From NCBI GenBank assembly GCA_038230415.1, contig JBBRNH010000109.1:1-15322 (forward strand): 15,322 bases of DNA. The letters are read 5' to 3'. The first letter of the stretch is position 1. Each line of letters begins with the position of its first letter. The stretch is from JBBRNH01 sp038230415 (lineage in GTDB: Bacteria; Bacteroidota; Bacteroidia; Cytophagales; Spirosomataceae). Of this stretch, positions 15,232 to 15,322 are shown in pieces. The notes below the pieces were generated by a model. The model was not told the DNA's origin and ran no database searches. It saw nothing but the letters and a program-made list of their open reading frames with translations. Made by a program: the position numbers and the translations under genes.

Positions 15232-15322
15232 ATGGGACGAGTGAACACGCCTGTTCTGAACACGGAGCAGCGCACAGAACTGGAAAATATGCTGAGAACC
15301 AGCCAGAAACACGCAATTCGTA
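15232..15322 (+). CDS. start of an IS630-type transposase (cut by window edge)
   Basis: The ATG at 15232 opens a frame through the last base (30 codons). It begins MGRVNTPVLNTEQ and continues with LENMLRTSQKHAIR. A helix rich in E, L and R followed by HAIR/HALR is the usual beginning of IS630-family (Tc1/mariner-related) transposases and their helix-turn-helix. The catalytic DDE part lies outside the window. The left end of the element should fall in 15136-15231. I cannot place the terminal inverted repeat without the other end. The call rests on a short N-terminus. Confidence 0.55.
   Translation, partial: MGRVNTPVLNTEQRTELENMLRTSQKHAIR

Noticed and set aside
1..15322. CRISPR array, tRNA or rRNA genes
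   Set aside because: No regularly spaced repeats and no tRNA- or rRNA-like sequence were seen; the repeats present are isolated palindromes or short tandems.

Overview
The window looks like chromosome of a Bacteroidota bacterium, most likely a member of Cytophagales related to Spirosoma (inference). Supporting signs are the gene set, the weak or absent Shine-Dalgarno sequences, several TAnnTTTG-type -7 boxes, the HslV N-terminus MIHATTVVG, a single-polypeptide pyruvate dehydrogenase E2 with two lipoyl domains, and a very large secreted alpha-2-macroglobulin-like protein. Most of the DNA has moderately high G+C. One island at about 13.2-14.4 kb is clearly A+T-richer.

Layout. Bases 1-2851 (minus) hold the N-terminal 950 codons of an alpha-2-macroglobulin family protein that runs off the left edge. 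It diverges from an unrecognised secreted protein at 3031-3810 (plus). A hairpin terminator and a candidate promoter then lead into the E2 gene (4037-5785), followed by hslV (5878-6408). Next come a GTG-started CHASE3-type sensor kinase and its single-domain response regulator (6552-8454). This pair converges on a PBP4-type D-Ala-D-Ala carboxypeptidase (dacB, minus) with only one base between the stop codons. Divergent from dacB are a beta-CASP metallo-beta-lactamase RNase-like protein (10145-11578) and accA (11645-12601).

Accessory part. Bases 12659-14369 (minus) carry a two-gene, translationally coupled cassette: an SMC/ABC-like AAA ATPase of the OLD/AAA_21 type without a TOPRIM domain, then a small protein with a PD-(D/E)XK-like motif. 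The ATPase is A+T-rich compared with its surroundings. This is the best candidate in the window for an undescribed defence-type system, although the role is inferred. A HAD phosphatase follows (14491-15135). At the right edge is the start of what looks like an IS630-type transposase (15232 onward).

The core genes serve central metabolism (E2 makes acetyl-CoA and AccA commits it to fatty acids), protein turnover (HslV), peptidoglycan trimming (DacB) and signalling. They do not form one pathway operon. A recurring feature is that three short intergenic gaps (5786-5877, 6409-6551, 11579-11644) are largely filled by long inverted repeats of unrelated sequence that end close to the next start codon. 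No tRNA, rRNA or CRISPR array was seen.
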